From positions 1,030,178 through 1,094,177 of the forward strand of contig CALSTP010000001.1 of the NCBI GenBank assembly GCA_943789305.1: a DNA stretch of 64,000 nt, in the 5' to 3' direction. The translations under genes were made by a program, and so were the position numbers. This document shows, one piece after another, positions 9,724-18,761 of this stretch; positions within the stretch are counted from its first letter, which is position 1, and each line of letters starts with the position of its first letter. The DNA comes from an uncultured Flavobacteriaceae bacterium (GTDB lineage: Bacteria > Bacteroidota > Bacteroidia > Flavobacteriales > Flavobacteriaceae). The notes beneath the pieces are model-generated. The model saw only the letters and a list, made by a program, of their open reading frames with translations, ran no database searches and was not told the DNA's origin.

Positions 9724-12135
9724 ATGTCTCAAAAAAACCTTGTTGAAGAAACCCCTCTTTCTTTTAAAGATTTCAAAGCTGAAATCCTTTCAGATTACAG
9801 GTTACTGTGCATCAGTAGATCCTGCTCTGTACTTGGAAGAAGAGAGGTTATGACAGGAAAGGCTAAATTTGGAATTTTTGGTGATGGAAAAGAACTTCCT
9901 CAACTGATATTAAGTAAATTTTTTAAAAAAGGAGATTTTCGATCGGGCTATTATCGAGATCAGACCATTCTTATGGAACAAGGGTTTTTGAGTCCTCAAG
10001 AAATCTTTGCTGCTTTGTACGCACATCCCGATATAGATATAGAACCCATGTCTGGTGGTCGTCAAATGGGAGGACATTTTGTGACTGAAAGTCATAATTC
10101 AAATGGGTCTTGGAAAACATTAATGGACCAAAAAAACCACAGCTCAGACATCTCCCCTACTGCAGGTCAAATACCTAGGCTTGTTGGGCTAGCCCAAGCT
10201 TCAAAAGTATACAGAGCATTAAACATAGAAGGAAGCGAACGCTTTTCTAATAAAGGAAATGAAATTGCATGGGGTACTATTGGAAATGCAAGTACTAGTG
10301 AAGGTCTTTTCCTTGAAGCAATTAACGCAGCAGGAGTATTACAAATCCCAATGGTAATAAGCGTTTGGGATGATGATTATGGTATATCAGTTCATAATGA
10401 TCAACAAACTACCAAAGGAAGTATTTCAAAGGCACTAGAAGGGTTGCAAAGAAACGAGCAAGAAAAAGGTTTTGAAATTATAACTGTAAAAGGCTGGGAT
10501 TATACTGCATTAGTAGAAACTTATCAATATGCCGAAAAATTAGCGAGAAACGAACATGTTCCTGTATTAATTCATGTTCAAGAACTAACACAACCTCTTG
10601 GTCATTCAAGTTCAGGATCTCATCAGCGATACAAATCTGAAGACCGTCTGAATTGGGAAAAAGAATTTGATTGTAATCTAAAAACACGAAACTGGATTTT
10701 GAGTAATGGTTTTGCTGATGAAGATGAACTCCAAAATATTGAAGAAAAATGTAAAAAAGAAGTCCGCCAAGCTAAAATTGATGCATGGAATACTTATCAA
10801 AACCCAATAAAAAAAGAAAAAAAAGAACTTCAAAGACTCATAAAAAAAGCAATTTTAGCCACAAACAATGATTCTAATTTTCAAATAATTTCTACCCAAA
10901 TTAATCAGATTGAAGAACCTACTTATAAAAACTTACTGCATAATTCTCGCAAGGCATTAAGAATTTTAACTCAATTCAATCATCCTGTCAAGGATGAAAT
11001 CAGAAACTGGAAAGAGGAACTAACCAAAAGACTCAATCCAAAATTTAGTTCTCATCTTTACAGCGAATCCCAATACCGGTTAGATAAAATTGTTCCTATT
11101 CCAGTCGAATACTCTGATGATGCAGAATTAGTGGATGGTAGAATAATTATAAGAGATAATTTTGATTCATTACTTGAAAGTAACGACAAACTTCTAATTT
11201 TTGGAGAAGATGTAGGAGTTATTGGAGATGTTAATCAAGGTCTAGAAGGCATGCAGTCCAAATATGGGGAAATTCGAGTTGCTGATACTGGAATAAGAGA
11301 GACAACTATTATGGGTCAAGGAATTGGAATGGCACTCAGAGGTTTACGTCCAATTGCAGAAATTCAATATTTAGATTACATACTCTATTGCCTTCAAACT
11401 TTAAGTGATGATTTAGCCTCATATCATTACAGAACAGTTGGTAAACAATCTGTTCCCTTAATCATTCGTACCCGTGGGCATCGTCTAGAAGGTATTTGGC
11501 ACAGTGGATCGCCAATGGGAGGTATTGTAAGTTTATTGAGAGGTATCAACGTTGCCGTTCCTAGAAACATGACTCAAGCGGCAGGGATTTACAACACCTT
11601 ACTCGAAGGTGATGAACCTGCAATCGTAATAGAATCTTTAAACGGATATAGATTAAAAGAAAAAAAACCATCTAATCTTGGGAAATTTAGAGTTCCTCTT
11701 GGAAAAGTAGAAGTTTTAAAAGAAGGCGCAGATATTACTTTAGTGTCTTATGGTTCTACTTTGCGGATGGTTGAGTCAATAGCTAAAGAACTTATTCAAT
11801 ATAATATTGATGCAGAGGTAATTGATGTTCAAACTTTATTGCCTTTTGATTTGAATCAAGATATTTTAAAAAGCATAAAAAAAACAAATCGATTATTAAT
11901 TATTGATGAAGATGTTCCAGGGGGTGCTAGTGCATACATTTTACAGCAATTAATTGATATTCAAGATATATATCCCTTTTTAGATAGTAGTCCGCAAACA
12001 TTGACTGCAAAAGCTCATCGCCCAGCATATGGAAGTGATGGAGATTATTTTTCTAAGCCCTCAGGAGATGATATTTTTGAAAAAGTATATGGAATTATGC
12101 ATGAATCAAACCCAGTAGTATTTCCAAAAATCTAG
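9724..12135 (+). CDS. fused alpha/beta E1 component of branched-chain 2-oxoacid dehydrogenase
   Basis: The 803-residue protein joins both E1 halves in one chain. Residues of about 1-420 are the alpha-type TPP-binding half (GNASTSEGLFLEAINAAG is the diphosphate/Mg region). The part from about residue 450 is the beta-type transketolase half (FGEDVGVIGDVNQG, AEIQYLDYI, RTRGHR), ending with the transketolase C-terminal domain. E1 decarboxylates branched-chain 2-oxoacids and passes the acyl group to an E2 lipoamide, feeding iso-branched fatty acid synthesis that is prominent in Bacteroidota. E2 and E3 genes are not in the window. Its stop codon overlaps the stop of holA on the other strand within CTAG. 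The fused form is normal for Flavobacteriia. Confidence 0.88.
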   Translation: MSQKNLVEETPLSFKDFKAEILSDYRLLCISRSCSVLGRREVMTGKAKFGIFGDGKELPQLILSKFFKKGDFRSGYYRDQTILMEQGFLSPQEIFAALYAHPDIDIEPMSGGRQMGGHFVTESHNSNGSWKTLMDQKNHSSDISPTAGQIPRLVGLAQASKVYRALNIEGSERFSNKGNEIAWGTIGNASTSEGLFLEAINAAGVLQIPMVISVWDDDYGISVHNDQQTTKGSISKALEGLQRNEQEKGFEIITVKGWDYTALVETYQYAEKLARNEHVPVLIHVQELTQPLGHSSSGSHQRYKSEDRLNWEKEFDCNLKTRNWILSNGFADEDELQNIEEKCKKEVRQAKIDAWNTYQNPIKKEKKELQRLIKKAILATNNDSNFQIISTQINQIEEPTYKNLLHNSRKALRILTQFNHPVKDEIRNWKEELTKRLNPKFSSHLYSESQYRLDKIVPIPVEYSDDAELVDGRIIIRDNFDSLLESNDKLLIFGEDVGVIGDVNQGLEGMQSKYGEIRVADTGIRETTIMGQGIGMALRGLRPIAEIQYLDYILYCLQTLSDDLASYHYRTVGKQSVPLIIRTRGHRLEGIWHSGSPMGGIVSLLRGINVAVPRNMTQAAGIYNTLLEGDEPAIVIESLNGYRLKEKKPSNLGKFRVPLGKVEVLKEGADITLVSYGSTLRMVESIAKELIQYNIDAEVIDVQTLLPFDLNQDILKSIKKTNRLLIIDEDVPGGASAYILQQLIDIQDIYPFLDSSPQTLTAKAHRPAYGSDGDYFSKPSGDDIFEKVYGIMHESNPVVFPKI

Positions 12136-13133
12136 CTAGAAATAATTTTAATAATTAATTCTTTTAAAAGTTCTTCGGTTGAAATATTTTGTGCCCCTAC
12201 CCCTTTACTTTTCATATCTGCCTCTTTAATGTGACCAATTACTTGAGCAATCTGCTTCATTGAATAAAAGCGAGCAGCTGCCTGATAATCTTTCACAAAA
12301 TAAGGAGAAACTCCGAGAACGGTTGGTGCCTTTGAAGGTGAAGGCAATCCTTGAAACAATAAAAGCTTCTGGAAAAAGTTAAACAAAATTGTTATGGTAA
12401 GTGTTATGGGATGTTTCTTAACATTGGAAGCCATATAACGAATAATCCTAAAAGAATGCTCAAGATCTCTTTTACCTAGTGCTTTTTGAAGTTCAAATCC
12501 GTTAAAATCTTTACTATATCCAATATACTTTTCTATAATTGAAGGAGTAATTTCTTGACCTTGGGTAACCTGATTGCTTAGTTTTTGTAATTCCTTGTCA
12601 ATTTTACCTAAATCTGTTCCCAAAAATGAAACAAGCAGTGGAATAGCATGTGGATGAAAATTAAAACTATATTTCAAACCGCGATCCTTAATCCAAGTCG
12701 CTACTTGATCTTCGTATAAAGGTTTTGTTTCTAAAATTATTCCAGACTTCGCGATTGATTTATACGATTTTTTACGCTTATCTAATTTTTTGTGTTTATA
12801 ACAAAAAACCAATACCGTTTGAGCCTGGGGATTCTCTAGATAAGGAAGCAATGAGTCCATTGACCGGTCCAAGTATTGAGCTTCTCGAACAACAACCAAT
12901 TGATGAGACCCCATCATCGGAAAACGCTTGGCAGTTTCAATAATTTGCTCTGGGAGGGTTTCCTTTCCATATAAGATTGTTGAATCAAAATCACGCGCAT
13001 GTTCATCTACCACGAAATTCAAAAGCAAATTCGTAACTTGATCAATAAAAAAAGGTTCAGTTCCCATCAAAAGATAGATTGGAGCAAAACTCCCTTTTTT
13101 TATAGAACTCAATATTTGATTTATGTCTTTCAA
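12132..13133 (-). CDS. holA: DNA polymerase III subunit delta
   Basis: The 333-residue protein matches HolA, the delta subunit of the clamp loader that opens the sliding clamp. The N-terminal AAA+-like domain begins PIYLLMGTEPFFIDQ and lacks a functional Walker A, as expected for delta. FPMMGSHQLVVVREAQ and the C-terminal collar helices complete the fold. It is convergent with the E1 gene, sharing a 4-base stop overlap. It is divergent from the PD-(D/E)XK-like gene, whose ATG lies only 26 bases from its own start, so the two share a very short promoter region. Confidence 0.92.
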   Translation of the reverse strand: MKDINQILSSIKKGSFAPIYLLMGTEPFFIDQVTNLLLNFVVDEHARDFDSTILYGKETLPEQIIETAKRFPMMGSHQLVVVREAQYLDRSMDSLLPYLENPQAQTVLVFCYKHKKLDKRKKSYKSIAKSGIILETKPLYEDQVATWIKDRGLKYSFNFHPHAIPLLVSFLGTDLGKIDKELQKLSNQVTQGQEITPSIIEKYIGYSKDFNGFELQKALGKRDLEHSFRIIRYMASNVKKHPITLTITILFNFFQKLLLFQGLPSPSKAPTVLGVSPYFVKDYQAAARFYSMKQIAQVIGHIKEADMKSKGVGAQNISTEELLKELIIKIISS

Positions 13134-13159
13134 AGCTAAAAATTGTTCACTTTTGCAGT

Positions 13160-13606
13160 ATGGAACAACTTAATTTTCCCAACTACTCATTTATCCTCAA
13201 AAGTAGGCAAAATAAGGTGTATATTTTCGATTTAATCCGCAAAAAGAATCTACTATTATCTCCTGAGGAATGGGTTAGACAACATTGTGTACATTTTTTA
13301 ATTAATGAATTGGGGTATCCCAAAAGTCTTATCAATTTAGAAAAACAACTTTTAATCAACGGTCGGGCAAAAAGATATGATCTTGTTGTGTATAGTAATG
13401 ATGGGAATGTTGAAATTTTGGTTGAATGTAAAGCTCCATCAATTAAAATCTCCCAAGATACTTTCGATCAAATTGCTCGATACAATTTGACTTTAAATAG
13501 TCGCTTTTTGATGCTAACAAACGGAAAAGAACACTACTTTTGTGAAATGGATTTTAAAAATAAAGCCTATCGGTTTATCCGAAAACTTCCAAAGTATCAA
13601 ATATGA
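13160..13606 (+). CDS. type I restriction enzyme R N-terminal domain-like (HSDR_N_2) protein, stand-alone
   Basis: The 148-residue protein has a PD-(D/E)XK nuclease-like core: GRAKRYDLVVY supplies the Asp, and ILVECKAP the E-x-K motif, followed by a conserved QIARYN helix. This matches the HSDR_N_2 family. No methylase, specificity subunit or helicase accompanies it, so it is not a restriction system. The location between holA and a glycosyltransferase suggests a core gene. It overlaps the following glycosyltransferase start by four bases (ATGA), so both are probably translated from one mRNA. Function unknown. Confidence 0.75.
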   Translation: MEQLNFPNYSFILKSRQNKVYIFDLIRKKNLLLSPEEWVRQHCVHFLINELGYPKSLINLEKQLLINGRAKRYDLVVYSNDGNVEILVECKAPSIKISQDTFDQIARYNLTLNSRFLMLTNGKEHYFCEMDFKNKAYRFIRKLPKYQI

Positions 13607-14607
13607 GTGTTGCCGTAGTTATTATAAATTGGAATGGAAAAAATCTTCTTCAACAATTCATCCCTGATCTTATTCGATACAGTAAAGAAGCAAGAATATA
13701 CCTTATTGATAATGGTTCAGACGATGATTCAGTTCCTTTTATCAAAAAGAAATTCTCTGAAATAAACGTTATACTAAACCAAAATAATCTTGGGTATGCT
13801 GAGGGTTACAATACCGGTTTACATGAAATTAATGAAGATATTTTATGTTTAATCAATAACGATATTAGAGTTTCCAAAAACTGGCTACTCCCAATAATTA
13901 ATTTTTTCAAGCAAAATCCAAACACAGCAATTGCTCAGCCCCATATACTTGATGAGAAAGATCCTCAAAGATTTGAGTATGCAGGAGCTGCTGGGGGCTA
14001 TGTTGACCGTTTGGGTTATCCATTTTGTAGAGGTCGAATATTTAATCATTTAGAAAAGGATCACGGGCAATATGACAAAAACAAATCAATTCTTTGGGCT
14101 TCTGGTGCTTGCTTCTTCATACGAAATGAAGTATTTAAATCTGTTGGAGGTTTTGATAAAGATTTTTTTATGCATCAAGAAGAAATTGATCTTTGTTGGA
14201 GAATTTACAATCAAGGAAAAGAGATTTATAGTATAGGGGAATCAAAAGTTTATCATCTTGGAGGCGGAAGTCTTCCGGATTCTCCTAAAAAAGTTTTTTA
14301 CAATTTTAGGAATTCCATGTATACGATTTTAAAAAATGTTCCCTTATTCCCTTTGTTATTTATTTTCATTGCCCGTTTAATCCTAGATGGTATTGCTGGA
14401 ATACGTTTTCTCTTAAAAGGTGAGACGAAAAATTGCTTAAGTATTGTTAAGGCTCATTTTTTTGTATATTTTAATTTGATTAAAATGTTGCAAAAAAGAA
14501 GTGAATTAATTGTTAATAGACCCTATTTTTCCCTTAATTGCATCATATTTCAATTTTTTATCTTAAAAAAGTGTAAATATTCTGAATTAAAATTCCCTAA
14601 GTCCTAA
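13603..14607 (+). CDS. family 2 glycosyltransferase
   Basis: The 334-residue protein begins VAVVIINWNGKNLL, the GT-A fold nucleotide-sugar binding start, and has LCLINNDIRV as the DxD-like metal region and GGFDKDFFMHQEEIDLCWR as the acceptor/catalytic region. It resembles rhamnosyltransferase-like GT2 enzymes acting on cell-surface polysaccharides. A hydrophobic segment near residues 245-270 may anchor it to the inner membrane. Donor and acceptor sugars cannot be inferred. It is translationally coupled to the upstream HSDR_N-like gene. Confidence 0.87.
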   Translation: MSVAVVIINWNGKNLLQQFIPDLIRYSKEARIYLIDNGSDDDSVPFIKKKFSEINVILNQNNLGYAEGYNTGLHEINEDILCLINNDIRVSKNWLLPIINFFKQNPNTAIAQPHILDEKDPQRFEYAGAAGGYVDRLGYPFCRGRIFNHLEKDHGQYDKNKSILWASGACFFIRNEVFKSVGGFDKDFFMHQEEIDLCWRIYNQGKEIYSIGESKVYHLGGGSLPDSPKKVFYNFRNSMYTILKNVPLFPLLFIFIARLILDGIAGIRFLLKGETKNCLSIVKAHFFVYFNLIKMLQKRSELIVNRPYFSLNCIIFQFFILKKCKYSELKFPKS

Positions 14608-14653
14608 ATTACATTAACTTTATTCTCCAAAATTTAAACTAAAATAAATATAA

Positions 14654-15508
14654 ATGAAAAAATTATTTCTTTACACCCCTCTAATCACAGTTCTTCTAAC
14701 ATCTTGCGTGTCTCAAAAAAAATTCACGGAGCTTCAAGCTATACAAGACACTACGGTTGACCAATTGAATTCCGCTACTGTGAAACTTAATACATGTGAT
14801 GAAGAAAAGGCTGCCGCACTAGCATCTGTTGCCTCTCTTCAAGAACAGATTCGTTTCTTGAAAGAAAATAACTCTGATTTGATTGATAACTTAGGAAACC
14901 TTACTACCCTTTCTCAAAAAGGAGCTGAAAATCTTGAAAAATCATTAGAGAGTTTGAAAGAAAAAGACACTCGTATTTCTAGCCTTAGAGACGCTGTTAC
15001 CAAAAAAGATTCTGTTACCCTTGCCCTGGTTACAAGTCTTAAAGGTGTTCTTGGAAACCTAGGAGATGAAGACATCGAGGTAAATGTTGAAAAGGGAGTA
15101 GTATTCATTTCAATTTCTGATAAATTACTATTCAGAAGTGGAAGTTCAACAGTAACTAAGAGAGCAAAGGAAGTACTCGGAAAAGTTGCGAAAGTAGTAT
15201 TGGACAAACCAGAACTTGAGTTTATGGTTGAAGGTCATACCGATAATGTACCAATCAGCAACGACTGTGTTATTGACAACTGGGACTTGAGTGTAAAAAG
15301 AGCTACTTCAGTTGTTCGTGTACTTCAAAATGACTTTAACGTACCGCCTCAGCGTATGACTGCAGCTGGAAGAAGTTCGTATGCACCTCTATTGGAAAAT
15401 GACTCTCCATCTAATCGTTCTAAAAACAGAAGAACTCGAATTGTGGTTCTTCCAAAATTAGATCAATTCTATGATTTAATTAATAAAGGAATGGAAGCAG
15501 CCCAATAA
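14654..15508 (+). CDS. OmpA family lipoprotein
   Basis: The 284-residue protein has a lipoprotein signal with lipobox LTSC (Cys18). A helical, probably coiled-coil stretch follows from about residue 25 to 120 (repeated LEKSLESLKEKDTRISSLRD-like heptads). The C-terminal OmpA domain spans roughly residues 150-275, with the peptidoglycan-binding pattern VEGHTDNVPI ... NWDLSVKRA ... NRRTRIVV. It likely tethers the outer membrane to peptidoglycan. It lies 46 bases after the glycosyltransferase and is followed by a strong intrinsic terminator. Confidence 0.92.
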   Translation: MKKLFLYTPLITVLLTSCVSQKKFTELQAIQDTTVDQLNSATVKLNTCDEEKAAALASVASLQEQIRFLKENNSDLIDNLGNLTTLSQKGAENLEKSLESLKEKDTRISSLRDAVTKKDSVTLALVTSLKGVLGNLGDEDIEVNVEKGVVFISISDKLLFRSGSSTVTKRAKEVLGKVAKVVLDKPELEFMVEGHTDNVPISNDCVIDNWDLSVKRATSVVRVLQNDFNVPPQRMTAAGRSSYAPLLENDSPSNRSKNRRTRIVVLPKLDQFYDLINKGMEAAQ

Positions 15509-15530
15509 ACTGCATTTCTTATAATATTTA

Positions 15531-15559
15531 AAAACGCCCTTATTTAGGGCGTTTTTTTT
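15531..15559 (+). terminator. strong intrinsic terminator, usable in both directions
   Basis: A perfect 10-bp stem (AAAACGCCCT / AGGGCGTTTT) encloses the loop TATTT and is followed by a T run. It closes the OmpA lipoprotein gene. The A run on the left side also gives a T run on the minus strand, so it can end the convergent Sua5/UvrD transcript, whose last stop codon overlaps it at 15558-15560. Confidence 0.9.
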
Positions 15560-16178
15560 ATAAAAAATCTACAGAACCCTTGCCATATCTAATAACTTGA
15601 GGTTTTTCTTCTGTTAAATCAATTACAGTGGAGGGAATATTTCCTCCAATTCCTGTATCAATCATAAAATCAATCATCGAAGACCATTCTTCAAAAATCA
15701 AAGCAGGATCCGTGGTATAGTCTATTATCGAATCTCGGTCATGAAGAGATGTTGTTATCAATGGTACCGGTAAAAGTGGGAGAAGTATTTTTAAAATAGG
15801 ATCATCTGAAATTCGAATTCCAATTGATTTTCGTTTATCAAAAGGTTTTGGAAGTTTTCTTGAACCTTTCATAATATAGGTGTAAGGACCCGGTAAAGTG
15901 TATTTTAATAAGCGGAAAGTTGAGGAATCAAAATGTTGAACATATGATGACAATTCACTTAAGTCGCTAAATAAAAAACTAAAAGGTGCTTGCGCTACTT
16001 TGATTCCTTTTATCTTACTCAAACGATCAAGTGCCTTGGTGTGACTACTTAAACATCCCATTGCATATACTGTATCGGTAGGATAAATTACGATAGCTCC
16101 ATGAATTAATGCTTGAGCAACTTCATTGATGATTTTGGTATTTGGACTGGAGGAATAAAGAGCATGCAAAATAGCCAT
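15558..16178 (-). CDS. Sua5/YciO/YrdC family protein (probable threonylcarbamoyl-AMP synthase)
   Basis: The 206-residue protein matches the YrdC-like fold: IYPTDTVYAMGCL near the N terminus is the ATP/threonine-binding start, followed by RLSKIKG, LPGPYTYI and STVIDL. TsaC/Sua5 makes threonylcarbamoyl-AMP for the universal t6A37 tRNA modification. The exact paralogue (TsaC versus the YciO branch) is uncertain. A GTG at 16181 would add one residue. I chose ATG 16178 because it forms a TGATG overlap with the uvrD stop, the usual sign of coupled translation. Confidence 0.82.
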   Translation of the reverse strand: MAILHALYSSSPNTKIINEVAQALIHGAIVIYPTDTVYAMGCLSSHTKALDRLSKIKGIKVAQAPFSFLFSDLSELSSYVQHFDSSTFRLLKYTLPGPYTYIMKGSRKLPKPFDKRKSIGIRISDDPILKILLPLLPVPLITTSLHDRDSIIDYTTDPALIFEEWSSMIDFMIDTGIGGNIPSTVIDLTEEKPQVIRYGKGSVDFL

Positions 16179-18517
16179 CACTCAATAATTTTAAGTTTTG
16201 CAAAACGGAGTAATAATTTTTTTTCACCGCTTCCTTTAAAATTTATAGTAGCTTTTTTATCATTTCCTACACCATCAACCTCAGTCACAACTCCTTTGCC
16301 GAAACGTTGATGTTCAACTTGAGTGCCAATCGGTAAAGCAATTAAACTTTCAGGACTTGAGGAAGTTACTTTATTTTCAGATTGAATTTTCCTTAGTTTT
16401 TTCAATTGGGTTGGAGTTGGACTTTTGTTGGTTTTCCCGTCCCATGAGTTTGGCTTTTTAAATTGTTTTTTTGGTTGATCAACATTTCCAAAAATTGATT
16501 TATTAATCAAAGGTTTAAATTCGTAATCAGATTTAGGAATTTGATGATCCAAATACTGTTCATCAATTTCTTCAATAAATCGGCTGGGTTCTGAACTATT
16601 AAGCTTACCCCATCGATATCGAGATTGAGTATACGACAAAAACGCCCTTTCTTCGGCCCTAGTAATTGCTACATAAAATAAGCGTCGCTCCTCCTCCAAC
16701 CCACTTCGAGAATCGAGATTCATGGGTGATGGAAACAAATCTTCTTCCATCCCTACGATGTATACGTAAGGAAATTCTAAACCTTTAGCTAAATGAATAG
16801 TCATTAAAGATACCCGATTTGTATCTTCACTTTTATTTTCATTATCAAAATCTGTTGCGAGAGCTACATCTTCTAAAAATTCAGTAAGAGCCCCAGTCGT
16901 ATCTGCAATTTCTTTTTGTCCTTCAGTAAAATCTTTTATTCCATTTAATAACTCCTCTATATTTTCAATCTTACTAACACCTTCGGGAGTTCCATCCTTT
17001 TTTAAAGCAGAAACAATTTGTGTCTTCTTAGTTACTTCATCTGCAATTTCAAAAGCATTGGCAGTTTCGTTAAAAATTTGAAAACTTTTGATTAAAATCA
17101 CAAACTGTTCTAATTTACTTGCAGTTCCTGAATTAATGCCAATATCCAAACTTGCCGCTCTCTCTGCAGTCTGGAACAAGCTTAGCCCATTTTGTTTTGC
17201 ACCAACTACCAGTTTATCAATAGTTGTTTGCCCGATTCCTCTGGCTGGATAGTTAATGATACGTTTTAAGCTTTCTTCATCCTTGGAGTTGACAATGACT
17301 CTTAAATAGGCTAAAACATCTTTTATTTCTTTTCTCTGATAAAAAGATAATCCTCCAAAAATTTTATAAGGAATATTTCGTTTTCTCAAAGCATCTTCCA
17401 TAGCTCGAGACTGAGCATTTGTACGATAAAGAATTGCAAAATCACTGTATATTCTTTGATCTGTGAGATTAAAATCAAAAATACTACCCGCTACATGGCG
17501 TCCTTCATCAGAATCTGTAGGACAACGTTGGACTTTAATTTTACTGCCAACTCCATTGGCAGTCCAAACCTTTTTATCCAATTTTGTCTCATTGTGATTG
17601 ATAATGGAGTTGGCAGCGTTGACGATGTTCTGAGTAGAACGGTAATTTTGTTCCAAACGATACATCGCTACATTGTCATAATCTTTTTGAAAGTTCAAAA
17701 TATTATTGATGTTGGCTCCACGAAAAGCATAAATACTCTGTGCATCATCTCCTACTACACAAATATTTTGAAATTTATCAGAAAGGGCACGAACAATAAG
17801 ATATTGCGAATGATTTGTATCTTGATACTCATCCACTAAAATATATCGAAAACGGTCCTGATACTTTGCTAAAACATCTGGAAATCTATTTAGTAATTCA
17901 TTAGTACGAAGGAGTAAATCATCAAAATCCATGGCTCCAGCTTTAAAACATCGATCCACATACTCTTTATAAATCTCCCCCATTTTAGGCCTTCTTGACA
18001 TTGAGTCAGATTCTTGTAAATCTGGATCATTGTAATATGCTCGAACCGTAATCAAGCTGTTTTTAAAGGCAGAAATTCTACTCCGCACTTGTTTTATTTT
18101 ATAAACATCTTTTTCGAGTCCCATTTCCTTGATGATAGAAGATATAAGTCGATCAGAATCTTGAGTATCATAAATTGTAAAATTACTTGGATATCCTAAT
18201 TTGTCGGCCTCACTTCTTAGTATACGAGCAAAAATAGAATGAAAAGTTCCCATCCAAAGATTTTTTGCTTCCCCATCTCCAACCAAGTCAGCAATACGAC
18301 TTTTCATTTCTCGTGCAGCTTTGTTAGTAAATGTTAGTGCTAAAATTGAAAAAGAGTCAATCCCCTGGCTCATCAAATATGCGATTCTATAAGTTAATAC
18401 ACGTGTCTTACCTGAACCTGCACCAGCTATTACTATTAAAGGTCCATCTTTGTGTAATGTGGGCTCTTTTTGAGCTTCATTAAGCGTGTTTAAGTGGGCA
18501 AATAAATCTTGTTTCAT
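16178..18517 (-). CDS. uvrD: UvrD/PcrA-type superfamily 1 DNA helicase
   Basis: The 779-residue protein is a 3'-5' SF1A helicase. Walker A GAGSGKT is at about residues 31-37. The other helicase motifs are in order: VDEYQDTN (Walker B), GDDAQSIYAFRGA, QNYRS and VSLMTIHLAKGLEFP near the C-terminal end. A Tudor-like tail (GTQVEHQRFGKGVVTEV) typical of PcrA/UvrD ends the protein. It acts in nucleotide excision and mismatch repair and in clearing recombinase filaments. It is the first gene of a two-gene operon with the Sua5-like gene. Confidence 0.94.
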   Translation of the reverse strand: MKQDLFAHLNTLNEAQKEPTLHKDGPLIVIAGAGSGKTRVLTYRIAYLMSQGIDSFSILALTFTNKAAREMKSRIADLVGDGEAKNLWMGTFHSIFARILRSEADKLGYPSNFTIYDTQDSDRLISSIIKEMGLEKDVYKIKQVRSRISAFKNSLITVRAYYNDPDLQESDSMSRRPKMGEIYKEYVDRCFKAGAMDFDDLLLRTNELLNRFPDVLAKYQDRFRYILVDEYQDTNHSQYLIVRALSDKFQNICVVGDDAQSIYAFRGANINNILNFQKDYDNVAMYRLEQNYRSTQNIVNAANSIINHNETKLDKKVWTANGVGSKIKVQRCPTDSDEGRHVAGSIFDFNLTDQRIYSDFAILYRTNAQSRAMEDALRKRNIPYKIFGGLSFYQRKEIKDVLAYLRVIVNSKDEESLKRIINYPARGIGQTTIDKLVVGAKQNGLSLFQTAERAASLDIGINSGTASKLEQFVILIKSFQIFNETANAFEIADEVTKKTQIVSALKKDGTPEGVSKIENIEELLNGIKDFTEGQKEIADTTGALTEFLEDVALATDFDNENKSEDTNRVSLMTIHLAKGLEFPYVYIVGMEEDLFPSPMNLDSRSGLEEERRLFYVAITRAEERAFLSYTQSRYRWGKLNSSEPSRFIEEIDEQYLDHQIPKSDYEFKPLINKSIFGNVDQPKKQFKKPNSWDGKTNKSPTPTQLKKLRKIQSENKVTSSSPESLIALPIGTQVEHQRFGKGVVTEVDGVGNDKKATINFKGSGEKKLLLRFAKLKIIE

Positions 18518-18761
18518 CGTTTACTAAAATAATACTTTGAAAACGTATAAATGCATAAATAACTCATTTTATATAATAAATTATGAACCGTTGTGAGCAT
18601 ATATTTTTTCTTCAAATTAACTTCAAAAAAGACATTAAATCTTTTTATTTTCAGGCCCTTTTGTTGGATTAAAAATTTTAAAAAAAAAGCCATTAAAAAA
18701 GTTATCTAGCTTCTTCAAGGTAGTTATATGCATTATTTGTTTACTTTTAAGTTATTGAAAA

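Noticed and set aside
13160..14607. Restriction-modification system from the HSDR_N-like gene
   Set aside because: No methylase, specificity subunit or helicase is nearby; the neighbour is a glycosyltransferase.
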